Shown here piece by piece: positions 40,705 through 50,447 of a stretch of DNA of 64,000 nt. Location: the NCBI RefSeq assembly GCF_900109205.1, contig NZ_FNZB01000001.1:1178001-1242000 (forward strand). Direction: 5' to 3'. The position numbers and the translations under genes were made by a program. The stretch is from Sphingomonas sp. OV641 (lineage in GTDB: Bacteria; Pseudomonadota; Alphaproteobacteria; Sphingomonadales; Sphingomonadaceae). How positions within the stretch are numbered: the stretch's first letter is position 1; each line of letters opens with the position of its first letter. Below the pieces are notes generated by a model. It searched no databases. It saw only the letters and a program-made list of their open reading frames with translations, and was not told where the DNA came from.

Positions 40705-41149
40705 CGCCGAGAATCTCGATCGCGTCGGCGCGGCCGTTGAACGCCACCAACTCGCCTTCCGCTGCGCCCATCATCGCGCGCGGCAGCGGCGCCGAAAAGG
40801 CGATCAGTCCGCGCGCCGGATCGGCCTCATCATCGCCGACGATGGCGATTTCCCGTTCCGCACCGTTCAGGCGAAAGCGGACGCGCGAGCCGAACGCCAC
40901 TTCGTCTGCCGGCGGCGGTGGCGCCAGAATGGCGGTGATCCGGCGCGTGTTCCAGTAGCGCAGCTCTCGTGCGATCTCCTCGCCGCGCGGCTCCTCGGCA
41001 TGCGCCTGCTCGGCCTCGAGCGCGGCGATCCGCTCTGCGATGAGGGCGAGGCCGCGCTGGGTGACCAGATTGGGTCCGGACGGCAGCGGCAACTCGAAGC
41101 GGGGCTCGAGATGCTCCTCGTCGCTGTCACGGCGAAACGCGACGCTCAT
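40691..41149 (-). CDS. Gre-family transcript cleavage/elongation factor
   Basis: A 152-residue member of the GreA/GreB family, which helps RNA polymerase resume from arrested states by cleaving the transcript in the secondary channel. The N-terminal coiled coil (LVTQRGLALIAERIAALEAE, 28-47, with EEPRGEEIARELRYW) and the C-terminal FKBP-like domain (FGSRVRFRLNGAEREIAIVG, then LPRAMMGAAEGELVAF) are both present. It is shorter at the N-terminus than GreA of E. coli. It is coupled to mmsB by a four-base overlap, an unusual position for a Gre factor, so it may be specialised. Confidence 0.8.
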   Translation of the reverse strand: MSVAFRRDSDEEHLEPRFELPLPSGPNLVTQRGLALIAERIAALEAEQAHAEEPRGEEIARELRYWNTRRITAILAPPPPADEVAFGSRVRFRLNGAEREIAIVGDDEADPARGLIAFSAPLPRAMMGAAEGELVAFNGRADAIEILGVTSI

Positions 41150-42030
41150 GCCGTGCCCTGAAACCGCTTGATGATGCCGGAAAAGTCGGTGGCGCCATGG
41201 CCGGCATCGTTGAAGGCATCGTATAATTCGGTGGCGCGGGTCGCCATCGGGATATCCGCACCGGCCTCATGCGCGGCCGCCATGGCCAGTCGCAGGTCCT
41301 TCAACATCAATGCCGTCGCGAAACCGCCTTCATAATCGCGGTCGGCCGGGCTTTCCGGGCCGACACCGGGAACGGGACAATAGGTGTTGAGCGACCAGCT
41401 CTGCGCGGTCGCCTTGCTGGCAATATCGTAGAACACCTGGAGGTCGAGACCGAGCTTCTCCGCCAGCGCGAGCCCTTCGCAGGTCGCGATCATCGTCGCA
41501 CCGAGGATCAGGTTGTTGCACATCTTCACCGCCTGCCCGGCGCCGCTGGTGCCGGCATGGATCACCGCCTTGCCCATGGCGTCGAGATAAGGCTGCGCCA
41601 GCGCGAACCCTGTTTCGGTGCCGCCGACCATGAAGGTCAGTGCCCCGCTGTTTGCCGCCGCAATCCCGCCGGAAACTGGCGCGTCGACCGCCTCCAGCCC
41701 CTTGGCGGCCGCATCCTGCGCCAGTTGCCGCGCGGTGGCGACGTCGATCGTCGAGCAATCTATCAGGATTGCCGACGGCGCCGCATTGGGGAATACCGCT
41801 TCGGCATAGACGCTGGCGACATGCGCGCCGGCGGGCAGCATGGTCACGATCGCCTCGGCGCCATCCACCGCCTCGGCGGCGCTGGCCACTGGCAGGCATC
41901 CAGCCTTTTTCGCGCGTTCGAGCGCCTCGGGGCTGAGGTCGAAGGCGCGCACGTCATGCCCCGCCTTGGCGAGGTTCGCCGCCATGCCCCCGCCCATATT
42001 GCCCAGACCGATGAATGCGACGCGTGCCAT
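41146..42030 (-). CDS. mmsB: 3-hydroxyisobutyrate dehydrogenase
   Basis: A 294-residue NAD-dependent dehydrogenase that oxidises 3-hydroxyisobutyrate to methylmalonate semialdehyde in valine breakdown. The NAD loop GLGNMGGGMA is at 8-17, DAPVSGG near 115-121, and the catalytic Lys in VKMCNNLILG near 168. The substrate-contacting tail ends DFSGIIKRFQGTA. It lies in the valine operon after enoyl-CoA hydratase, with a structured repeat in the 209-base gap between them, and overlaps the Gre-like gene. The gene mmsA for the next step is at the other end of the operon. Confidence 0.93.
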   Translation of the reverse strand: MARVAFIGLGNMGGGMAANLAKAGHDVRAFDLSPEALERAKKAGCLPVASAAEAVDGAEAIVTMLPAGAHVASVYAEAVFPNAAPSAILIDCSTIDVATARQLAQDAAAKGLEAVDAPVSGGIAAANSGALTFMVGGTETGFALAQPYLDAMGKAVIHAGTSGAGQAVKMCNNLILGATMIATCEGLALAEKLGLDLQVFYDIASKATAQSWSLNTYCPVPGVGPESPADRDYEGGFATALMLKDLRLAMAAAHEAGADIPMATRATELYDAFNDAGHGATDFSGIIKRFQGTA

Positions 42031-42048
42031 TTTAATCTCCCGCCCTCG

Positions 42049-42229
42049 CCCCTGGACAGGGGAGAGGGATATCGCAGCTTGGCGGCGCAGCCGCCTAGCG
42101 AAGGTTGGGAGAGGGGTGGAGCGAGCCTCAGGCTCGCGCGGTTCGTGCCGAACCGCATCACCCTCTCCCAGCTACGACTAAGGCTGTCCGAGCCTAAGTC
42201 TTCGCAACCCTCTCCCTCAAGGGAGAGGG
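42049..42229. repeat. Structured intergenic repeat, copy A (REPIN-like)
   Basis: A 181-base element with six consecutive hairpins: CCCCTG/CAGGGG (42049-42062), GGCGGC/GCCGCC (42081-42095), GCGAGCC/GGCTCGC (42121-42137), GCGGTTCG/CGAACCGC (42138-42156), a 10-base stem with one mismatch (42176-42200) and CCCTCTCCC/GGGAGAGGG (42208-42229). The outer parts of the element are inverted copies of each other. It is nearly identical in layout to copy B (44138-44324), differing in ways that keep the pairing. It lies in the echA-mmsB gap and would fold in operon mRNA. Confidence 0.8.
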
Positions 42230-42239
42230 CATGTTGAAC

Positions 42240-43022
42240 CTACCGCCCCTTCCAGGCGCCCTGGCGCTTCTCGATAAAGGCGGACATGCCCTCGGCCTTG
42301 TCCTCGGTGGCGGTCAGGATCTGGAACAGCCGCCGCTCGGTCAGGATGCCTTGCGCGAGGTTCGTCTCGAAGGCGGTGTTGACCATCTCCTTGTTCACCA
42401 TCGCGGCCATTGGCGGCATCGAGGCAATCAGGTCGGCAGTCTTCAGCGTCTCTTCGAGGAGCGAGGCGAGCGGCACGACCTTGGCGACGAGCCCCGAGCG
42501 TTCCGCTTCGGCGGCGTCCATCATGCGCCCGGTGAGGCACATTTCCATCGCCTTGGCCTTGCCGATCGCGCGGGTCAGTCGCTGCGAGCCGCCCATGCCC
42601 GGCGCGACACCCAGCTTGATCTCGGGCTGGCCGAACTTGGCCGTATCCGCGGCGTAGATGAAGTCCGCCATCATCGCGAGTTCGCACCCGCCGCCCAGCG
42701 CGAAGCCGTTGACCGCCGCAATCCACGGCTTGCGCGTGGCGACCACGCCGGTCTGCCAGCCGGCAAAGAAATCCTGCAGGAAGAAATCGGCCGCCTGCAT
42801 CTCATACATCTGCTTGATGTCGGCACCGGCGGCGAACGCCTTTTCGCCCGCGCCGGTCAGCACGAGGCAGCGCTGACCCGGATCCTTGTCATAGGCACCG
42901 AAGGCCGCGGAGAGATCGGCGAGCACGTCGCTGTTCAGCGCGTTCAGCGACTGCGGACGGTTCAGCGTGACGAGCGTGACGGCGCCGCGCTGTTCGACAA
43001 GGATGTTGGCGTAATCGGTCAT
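42240..43022 (-). CDS. Enoyl-CoA hydratase (crotonase family)
   Basis: A 260-residue crotonase-fold enzyme that hydrates an enoyl-CoA; in this operon the likely substrate is methacrylyl-CoA from valine. The oxyanion-hole segments are [10 protein letters not shown] (62-71) and [16 protein letters not shown], and the second catalytic acid lies in [16 protein letters not shown]. The start at 43022 is preceded by a purine-rich stretch. Placed between 3-hydroxyisobutyryl-CoA hydrolase and mmsB, it fits the third step of the pathway. General enoyl-CoA hydratases of fatty-acid oxidation share these motifs, so specificity is inferred from context. Confidence 0.9.
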   Translation of the reverse strand: MTDYANILVEQRGAVTLVTLNRPQSLNALNSDVLADLSAAFGAYDKDPGQRCLVLTGAGEKAFAAGADIKQMYEMQAADFFLQDFFAGWQTGVVATRKPWIAAVNGFALGGGCELAMMADFIYAADTAKFGQPEIKLGVAPGMGGSQRLTRAIGKAKAMEMCLTGRMMDAAEAERSGLVAKVVPLASLLEETLKTADLIASMPPMAAMVNKEMVNTAFETNLAQGILTERRLFQILTATEDKAEGMSAFIEKRQGAWKGR

Positions 43023-43076
43023 TGGTCTCTCCCTTGGTCGCCGCGGCGTTGATCCGGCGGAACGGTATGTTGTTGA

Positions 43077-44120
43077 TCAGGCAGGGGTCCAAGCCTCATG
43101 GTCCGGCAAAGGCGCAAAGATCTGGTCGATCACGTGATCGCTGACGCCCTCCGGCGTTGCCGGATTCCAGCGCGGCGCATTGTCCTTGTCGACGATCACC
43201 GCGCGCACGCCCTCTAGGAAGTCGTGACGCTGCACCACTCGAGCGCCGACGGCATATTCCTGGCGCATCTCGTCCTCGAAGGTCGGCATGGCCTTGCCGT
43301 CGAGCAGAAGCTTCAGGCTGACCTTCATCGTCTGCGGCGATTTGGTCTTGAGTGTCGCCAGCGTCTCGCGGGCGAAGTCGCTAACATCCGCCTGCAACGC
43401 GTCGTAAATGTCCTCCAGCCGGTCAGAGGCGAACAAGCGGTCAATCGCTTCGCGCTGATCGAGCAGCCTGGCCGGGCCGGGTTCACCCGACAGATCTTCA
43501 AGCATTGCCCTGATGGCGAACGGATCGTCGCCGATGCGGCGCTTAGCCTCCTCAACCATCCCGGCCGACAGATAATGCGTGGCGAGCCCCAGCGCGAAGG
43601 TCTCCGCACCATCGAGGCGGTGCCCCGTCAGCGCGAGATATTGCCCGACCCGCCCCGGCAGACGCGAGAGATACCAGCCACCGCCGACATCAGGGAACAG
43701 GCCGATGCCGGTTTCGGGCATGGCGAACTTCGTGTTCTCGGTCGCCACGCGATAGCGGCACGGCTGCGACAGACCGACTCCCCCGCCCATGGTGATGCCG
43801 TCCATGAACGCCACCGTATCCTTGGCGTAGGTGAACAGCCGGTGGTTCATGCGATATTCGGTGTGGAAAAAGGCCCTTGCCTCGGCGCCGTCCTTTGCCC
43901 CGCTTTCCGCGAGCATGCGGATGTCGCCGCCGGCACAGAAGCCGCGGCCTTCGGCATGGTCGATGATGATCACGCGGATCGCATCATCGCCGCGCCATGC
44001 CTCCAGCGCGTCGAGCACGCCTTCGCACATCGCGGTGGTGAGCGCGTGGATCGCCTTGGGACGGTTCAGCCGAATGCGGCCGATTGGGCCTTCGGTGGTG
44101 ACGATAAGGTCTTGGGTCAT
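43077..44120 (-). CDS. 3-hydroxyisobutyryl-CoA hydrolase (crotonase superfamily)
   Basis: A 347-residue crotonase-fold hydrolase that frees 3-hydroxyisobutyrate from its CoA ester in valine catabolism. The N-terminus (DLIVTTEGPIGRIRLNRPKA) and oxyanion-hole residues in GFCAGGDIRM and MGGGVGLSQPCR match the family, and the catalytic Glu and following residues appear in the FAMPETGIGLFPDVGGGWYL segment. It is longer than hydratases, as expected. I start at ATG 44120 (MTQDLIV), since the open frame to 44177 lies in the structured repeat. Adjacent to the acyl-CoA dehydrogenase and enoyl-CoA hydratase genes. Confidence 0.9.
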   Translation of the reverse strand: MTQDLIVTTEGPIGRIRLNRPKAIHALTTAMCEGVLDALEAWRGDDAIRVIIIDHAEGRGFCAGGDIRMLAESGAKDGAEARAFFHTEYRMNHRLFTYAKDTVAFMDGITMGGGVGLSQPCRYRVATENTKFAMPETGIGLFPDVGGGWYLSRLPGRVGQYLALTGHRLDGAETFALGLATHYLSAGMVEEAKRRIGDDPFAIRAMLEDLSGEPGPARLLDQREAIDRLFASDRLEDIYDALQADVSDFARETLATLKTKSPQTMKVSLKLLLDGKAMPTFEDEMRQEYAVGARVVQRHDFLEGVRAVIVDKDNAPRWNPATPEGVSDHVIDQIFAPLPDHEAWTPA

Positions 44121-44137
44121 GATCTCTCCCTCCCTCA

Positions 44138-44324
44138 CCCCTGGACAGGGGAGAGGGATACCGCAGCTTGGCAGCAAGGCTGCCTAGCGAAGGTTGGGAG
44201 CGGGGTCGAGCGAGCCACCGGCTCGCGCGGTTCGTGCCGAACCGCCCACCCCTCTCCCAGCTTCGACTAGGCAGCGAGCTGCCAAGTCTTCGCATCCCTC
44301 TCCTCTCCGGCGGAGGGGCGAGGG
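44138..44324. repeat. Structured intergenic repeat, copy B (REPIN-like)
   Basis: The second copy of the element seen at 42049-42229: CCCCTG/CAGGGG (44138-44151), GGCAGC/GCTGCC (44170-44184), GCGAGCC/GGCTCGC (44210-44226), GCGGTTCG/CGAACCGC (44227-44245), an 11-base stem with one mismatch (44265-44288) and a final imperfect stem (44296-44324). In stem 2 a G-C pair of copy A is replaced by an A-T pair here, so both halves have changed together. It fills the gap between the acyl-CoA dehydrogenase and the hydrolase genes. Confidence 0.8.
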
Positions 44325-44335
44325 ACAGGCACTAT

Positions 44336-45499
44336 TCACTGGCGCGTCAGCTCGCGGCCCACGATCATGCGCATCACCTGGTTGGTGCCTTCCAGGATCG
44401 AATGCACGCGCAGGTCGCGCCAGAAGCGTTCGATCGGATAGTCCATCAGATAGCCATAGCCGCCGTGCAGCTGAAGCGCGCGGTCGACGACGGACGAGCC
44501 GGTATCGGTGGCGAGCCGCTTGGCCATGGCGGCGAAGCGCGTCTTGTCGGGGGCGTTCGCCGTCACCTTGGCGGCGGCGACGTAGAGCAGGTAGCGCGCG
44601 GCCTGAAGCTCGGTATCCATGTCAGCGAGGGTGAACTGGGTGTTCTGGAAGTCCGCAACGGGCTTGCCGAACTGCTGGCGATCCTTGGTATAGGCGATCG
44701 CCTCGTCCAGACAGCGCTGGGCGCCGCCGAGCGAGCAGGCGCCGATGTTGAGGCGGCCGCCGTCGAGGCCCATCATCGCGAAGCGGAAGCCCTCCCCCTC
44801 GCCGCCGACGCGGTTGGCGACCGGCACCTTCACATTGTCGAACAGCACCTGCCGGGTGGGCTGGGCGTGCCAGCCGAGCTTGCGTTCATTGGCGCCGAAC
44901 GAGACGCCGGGCATGTCCTTGTCGATCACCAGGCAGGAGATGCCCTTCGGCCCTTCCGCGCCGGTGCGGACCATGGTGACGTACACCTCGTTCTCGCCAG
45001 CGCCCGAAATAAACTGCTTGGTGCCATTGACGATGTAATGGTCACCTTCGAGGCGTGCGGTGGTCTTCAGCGCCGCCGCGTCGGAGCCCGAGCCAGGCTC
45101 GGTCAGGCAATAGCTCGCCATCTTGTCCATGGTGACGAGATCGGGGAGGTAGCGGCCCTTGAGATCGTCCGAAGCGAAGCGGTCAATCATCCACGAGGCC
45201 ATGTTGTGGATCGAGATAAAGGCGCTGGTGGCGGGGCAACCATAAGCCATCGCCTCCATGATCAGCGCCGCCTCGAGCCGGCCGAGATTGATCCCGCCGC
45301 TCTCCTCGCTGACGTAAATGGCGGCGAAGCCAAGCTCGGCGGCGGCCTTGATCGTGTCGCGCGGGAAGATGTGCTTTTCGTCCCACTCCGCCGCGAAGGG
45401 CGTGATGCGGTCGGCGGTGAAGCGGCGCGCGAGTTCCTGGATCTCGCGCTGGTCGCCGGTAAGATCGAATTGCGGTGTAAGGTCGAACTGGTCAGTCAT
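44336..45499 (-). CDS. Isobutyryl-CoA-type acyl-CoA dehydrogenase
   Basis: A 387-residue FAD-dependent dehydrogenase that converts a short branched acyl-CoA, probably isobutyryl-CoA, to the enoyl-CoA (methacrylyl-CoA). Landmarks are FAAIYVSEESGG, SYCLTEPGSGSDAAALKT (the substrate/flavin loop), KQFISGAGENEVYV and the C-terminal HGGYGYLMDYPIERFWRDLR followed by EGTNQVMRMIVGR. The catalytic Glu is expected in the YEGTNQVMR-type ending region. Its place before the hydratase and hydrolase supports valine breakdown. It is nine bases after purU. Confidence 0.9.
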   Translation of the reverse strand: MTDQFDLTPQFDLTGDQREIQELARRFTADRITPFAAEWDEKHIFPRDTIKAAAELGFAAIYVSEESGGINLGRLEAALIMEAMAYGCPATSAFISIHNMASWMIDRFASDDLKGRYLPDLVTMDKMASYCLTEPGSGSDAAALKTTARLEGDHYIVNGTKQFISGAGENEVYVTMVRTGAEGPKGISCLVIDKDMPGVSFGANERKLGWHAQPTRQVLFDNVKVPVANRVGGEGEGFRFAMMGLDGGRLNIGACSLGGAQRCLDEAIAYTKDRQQFGKPVADFQNTQFTLADMDTELQAARYLLYVAAAKVTANAPDKTRFAAMAKRLATDTGSSVVDRALQLHGGYGYLMDYPIERFWRDLRVHSILEGTNQVMRMIVGRELTRQ

Positions 45500-45508
45500 G
45501 GCAGCGCT

Positions 45509-46345
45509 CTAGCGAAAGACGACGGTGCGCGCACCATTGGCGAGCACGCGGCGCTCGGCGATCCAGCGCACCGCACGGGCCAGCACCTGCGCCTCGATAT
45601 CGCGGCCGATGGCGATGAACTCCTCCACGGTGGCGCGGTGATCGACCCGCTCGGCGGCCTGTTCGATGATCGGCCCCTCGTCGAGCGCGGTGGTGACGAA
45701 ATGGGCGGTCGCCCCGATCAGCTTCACCCCGCGCGCATGCGCCTGATGATAGGGCTTGGCGCCCTTGAAGCTGGGCAGGAAGCTGTGGTGGATATTGACG
45801 CAGCGCCCCTCGACGGCGGCGACCAGGTCGGGCGAGAGCACCTGCATGTAGCGGGCAAGCACCAGCAGCTCGGCGCCGCTATCCTCCACCACCTCCAGCA
45901 ACGCGCGCTCCTGCTCCGCGCGATTGGCCGAGGAGACGGGGAGATGGTGGAACGGCACATTGTGCCATTCGGCAAGACCGCGCAGCGTTTCGTGATTCGA
46001 GACCACCGCCACCGGATCGATCGGAAGCGCGCCGATCGACCAGCGGTGCAGCAGATCATTCAGGCAATGCGAGGTGGTGGAACAGGCAATCACCACCTTG
46101 GGGCGATGATCGGCAGGCACCAGCGTCCAATCGAGGCCGAACTGCACCGCCACCTCGGCCAGCGCGTCGTGGAGCGCCGGGCCGGTAAACACCAGCCGCA
46201 TGAAAAAGCGGCCGGTTTCGAGATCGGCATATTGCTGACTGTCGAGGATGAAGCCGCCCGCGTGCGCCACACGCCCGGTGACTGCCGCAACGATCCCGCC
46301 ACGGTCCTGGCAAGAGAAGGTGAGGATCCAGGGACGCTCGGCCAT
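45509..46345 (-). CDS. purU: Formyltetrahydrofolate deformylase
   Basis: A 278-residue enzyme that releases formate from 10-formyl-tetrahydrofolate, regenerating free THF and supplying formate for purine synthesis. An N-terminal ACT domain (SCQDRGGIVAAVTGRVAHAG, 11-30) is followed by the formyltransferase-like hydrolase with the catalytic Asn184, His186 and Asp222 in VNIHHSFLPSFKG and VTTALDEGPI. I start at ATG 46345; the open frame to 46357 adds four residues only. It overlaps the lipoprotein stop by one base and is transcribed with the valine operon, an uncommon placement. Confidence 0.92.
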   Translation of the reverse strand: MAERPWILTFSCQDRGGIVAAVTGRVAHAGGFILDSQQYADLETGRFFMRLVFTGPALHDALAEVAVQFGLDWTLVPADHRPKVVIACSTTSHCLNDLLHRWSIGALPIDPVAVVSNHETLRGLAEWHNVPFHHLPVSSANRAEQERALLEVVEDSGAELLVLARYMQVLSPDLVAAVEGRCVNIHHSFLPSFKGAKPYHQAHARGVKLIGATAHFVTTALDEGPIIEQAAERVDHRATVEEFIAIGRDIEAQVLARAVRWIAERRVLANGARTVVFR

Positions 46346-46841
46346 CAGGCGGCGCACCGCGTGTAGCGCAGCGTCTGGCCATCTGCGACGCGGGTCAGGA
46401 CGTTGCCGTTCTCTTCAAGCGTCAGGGGGGTATCCTCAGTCCATTGCTGCCCTTCACCGGAGAAGGCGAGCGTCGCGCGCAGCTCGGTGGAGGAAACGCC
46501 TTCGAGCCTGGTGATCGTGGCGCGCGATTCGTAAAAGCTCAGGCGATCGGGCGCGACCGTCATGAGCCCCTTGTTGTCCCCCGCCGTGGAGGTGCAATCG
46601 GCCGGCACGAGCCCCCAGCGGCCGAGGAAGGCCGGGGGAATATGCTTGTCCGCAATGATCCCGCTGCGATCGGCGATCTGCGCGCTGTCATTCTCCGGCG
46701 CAGGCTCGATTGCGTTGATGGTGTTGAGCGCGGCAGCGGAGCCATCGTCCACTTGGTTCTTCTGCTCGGGCGTCGGGGCCTGGCACCCCGCGAGCAGAAG
46801 ACCAGCGGTCAGGGCAAGCATTTTCCTCACGGCCATGTCGC

Positions 46842-46845
<4 letters not shown>
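46345..46845 (-). CDS. Hypothetical lipoprotein in the valine operon
   Basis: A 166-residue lipoprotein. The signal part MAVRKMLALTAGLLLAGC carries the lipobox LAGC (Cys21 from the first Met). The mature protein contains PPAFLGRWGLVPADCTSTAG and a beta-rich end EGQQWTEDTPLTLEENGNVL, possibly a small lipocalin- or META-like fold. I recognise no named family. The start overlaps the mmsA stop by four bases (ATGA) and the end overlaps purU by one base, so it is tightly coupled to mmsA and purU, but its link to valine breakdown is unexplained. Confidence 0.7.
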
Positions 46846-48374
<1,529 letters not shown>

Positions 48375-48499
48375 GATGCCTCTCCGTTACTCTGGCCAGC
48401 GCCTTTAGCCGCCAGCCGTTCGTTGCCACAACCCACGCCGCACATAGTGTTGACCTTGGCCGCCCATACGCCGAAGCCGTAGCCCATCGGAGGTGCACG

Positions 48500-48670
48500 A
48501 TGACCGACCAACCCTGGCCGCCGGAACGTGAACGACCGCCGGGCATGCCACATCCGGACGATCCGGCGATCTTCGTGGATCAGCCGGAGCGTGATCCGGA
48601 GGGCGGGCGCCACCTCATCTTCGTCGCGATCGCTCTGGTCACGATGGTCCTGTTCTGGTGGGGCATATAA
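48500..48670 (+). CDS. Small protein with C-terminal membrane segment
   Basis: A 56-residue protein, too short for most gene finders. A Pro/Asp/Arg-rich head (DQPWPPERERPPGMPHPD) is followed by a C-terminal hydrophobic segment (LIFVAIALVTMVLFWW) that would anchor it in the inner membrane with a short tail. A strong ribosome site (GGAGGT) lies six bases before ATG 48500. It is alone on the plus strand between mmsA and hemW. Function unknown. Confidence 0.6.
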   Translation: MTDQPWPPERERPPGMPHPDDPAIFVDQPERDPEGGRHLIFVAIALVTMVLFWWGI

Positions 48671-48676
48671 GCGCGC

Positions 48677-49834
48677 TCAGGCCGGCACCCCGACCCGCAC
48701 CACCTCCGGCAGGATTGCATCCAGCAGCAGCATCCCCTGCTCGGTGACACGAAGGCGGTCACCATCTCGCTCGATCAATCCGGCGAGGCGCGCGATCGCA
48801 CGTTCATCGACGAGGTCATGGGTGTCCATGCCGCCGGCCAGCCGCGCGATACGCGCCAGATCGACGCCCTCACGCAATCGCAGCCCCATCAGCAAGGCTT
48901 CCGAGGCCTGGGTGCCGGGGGCGAGCGGCTCCTCGCTTTCGATGCCGTGGCCGTTGCGTGCGACGGCGGCGAGCCAGTTCTCCGGCTTCTTCCGGCGCAG
49001 GGTGGCAAGCCCGCCGCGACGGCCGTGCGCCCCGGGCCCGACACCCGCATAGGTCTGGTACCGCCAGTAAGCGAGGTTGTGGCGGCTTTCCGCGCCGGGG
49101 CGGGCATGATTGCTGATCTCGTACGCAGGTAGGCCGGCGGCAGCGGTGATCGCGCGAGTCGCCTCGAACAGGTCCGCTGCCGCATCCCCGTCAGGAATGG
49201 TAAGGCGACCGGCGGCCGCTTCCGTCGCGAACCGCGTTCCGGGCTCGATCGTCAACTGGTACAACGACAGATGCTCGGTGCCGAACGCCAGTGCCTGCTT
49301 CAGCTCGGCGGTCCAGGCGTCGAGCGACTGACCAGGGCGGGCATAGATCAGATCAAAGCTGACGCGCGGGAACACGCGCTGGGCAATCTCAAGAGCGGCC
49401 AGCCCCTCGCTCACGTCATGCGCCCGGCCGAGAAAATGAAGCGCACTGTTGTCGAGCGCCTGCAGCCCCAAAGAGACGCGGTTCACGCCGGCCGAGGCGA
49501 GATCGGCGAAACAGGCGGATTCCACGGACGATGGGTTGGCTTCCAGCGTGATCTCAATGCCCGGCGCGAAACCCCAGTGTCGCTCCGCCGCCTGCAACAC
49601 CGCCGCGACCGTCTCGGGCGGCATCAGCGAAGGCGTGCCGCCACCGAAGAAGATCGACGTCAGCCTGCGCCCGGCCAGAACCGATGCCTCATGCGCGAGA
49701 TCGGCCAGCAGCGATTCGCGCCAGATCGCCTGGTCGACGCTTGCGCGCACATGGCTGTTGAAGTCGCAGTACGGGCATTTGGACACGCAGAACGGCCAAT
49801 GGACGTAGAGGGCCAGAGCATTGTCGGAAGTCAT
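48677..49834 (-). CDS. hemW: HemW-like radical SAM protein
   Basis: A 385-residue radical SAM enzyme of the HemW (formerly HemN-like) group, which handles heme or heme delivery. The [4Fe-4S] motif CVSKCPYC (Cys16, Cys20, Cys23) is followed by the FNSH and GGGTPSLMPPETV segments of this family, and the C-terminal HemN-type domain ends DILPEVVRVG-like sequence. I start at ATG 49834, and the divergent CAP gene starts only 12-22 bases away on the other strand, so its promoter must overlap the CAP gene. In related bacteria hemW follows rdgB and rph; here the CAP gene separates them on the opposite strand. Confidence 0.9.
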   Translation of the reverse strand: MTSDNALALYVHWPFCVSKCPYCDFNSHVRASVDQAIWRESLLADLAHEASVLAGRRLTSIFFGGGTPSLMPPETVAAVLQAAERHWGFAPGIEITLEANPSSVESACFADLASAGVNRVSLGLQALDNSALHFLGRAHDVSEGLAALEIAQRVFPRVSFDLIYARPGQSLDAWTAELKQALAFGTEHLSLYQLTIEPGTRFATEAAAGRLTIPDGDAAADLFEATRAITAAAGLPAYEISNHARPGAESRHNLAYWRYQTYAGVGPGAHGRRGGLATLRRKKPENWLAAVARNGHGIESEEPLAPGTQASEALLMGLRLREGVDLARIARLAGGMDTHDLVDERAIARLAGLIERDGDRLRVTEQGMLLLDAILPEVVRVGVPA

Positions 49835-49855
49835 GATCGCGCCGATATGGCGGCG

Positions 49856-50410
49856 ATGACGCTTCAACGCCACCTCCTCGCGCTCGCCCTTCTGCTAGCT
49901 GGCTGCGCGCAGGGGCCAGAGCGCGTGGTGGAGGAGACGCTGACGGAAAAGCCGGCACCGCGCGGCGGCGCCTTGCTTCGCCAGGTGATGCTGGAAGGGC
50001 ACAACCGGGCACGTGCGCTAGCAGGCGTGCCGCCGCTGCAATGGGACGAGGCGCTGGTCGCCTCCGCGCGCGCCTATGCCGAAGAAATGGCGCAAACGCG
50101 GCGGTTCGCCCATGCGGAGCAGCCTCATGGTCCCACCCGCCAGGGCGAAAACCTCTGGACCGGAACGCGCAGCGCCTATCGGTTCGAGGAGATGCTGGGC
50201 CATTGGGCGGCCGAGGGGCGCGACTTCGTGAACGGCGTCACGCCCGCGTTCAGCCGGACCGGCAAATGGCAGGATGTATCGCATTACACGCAGATGATCT
50301 GGCGCAACACGACGCGCGTCGGCTGTGCGATCGCATCAAACCGGCGGGACGATTATCTGGTCTGCCGGTACAGCCCTCCAGGCAATGTGGTGGGCGAACG
50401 GACGCTGTGA
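49856..50410 (+). CDS. CAP-domain (SCP/CRISP) lipoprotein
   Basis: A 184-residue lipoprotein. The signal MTLQRHLLALALLLAGC has the lipobox LAGC. The CAP domain runs from GHNRARALAGVPPLQWDEAL (His and Trp of the cavity) with AYAEEMAQTRRFAHAE, VSHYTQMIWRNTTRVGC and LVCRYSPPGN, the standard cysteine-containing signature. CAP domains often bind lipids or cell-wall parts; enzymatic activity is not assumed. Either ATG 49847 or 49856 may be used; I take 49856. It is isolated on the plus strand inside the rdgB-rph-hemW region and ends in a hairpin. Confidence 0.85.
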   Translation: MTLQRHLLALALLLAGCAQGPERVVEETLTEKPAPRGGALLRQVMLEGHNRARALAGVPPLQWDEALVASARAYAEEMAQTRRFAHAEQPHGPTRQGENLWTGTRSAYRFEEMLGHWAAEGRDFVNGVTPAFSRTGKWQDVSHYTQMIWRNTTRVGCAIASNRRDDYLVCRYSPPGNVVGERTL

Positions 50411-50432
50411 CGGGTGCGGCGAGCGCACCCGT
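50410..50432. terminator. Hairpin between CAP gene and rdgB
   Basis: ACGGGTGCG (50410-50418) pairs perfectly with CGCACCCGT (50424-50432) around GCGAG. It includes the last base of the CAP stop and lies between convergent genes. Confidence 0.7.
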
Positions 50433-50447
50433 CCACCGCAAGCGTCG

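Noticed and set aside
44168..46366. 732-codon plus-strand frame over the acyl-CoA dehydrogenase and purU
   Set aside because: Antisense shadow of two well-supported minus-strand genes.
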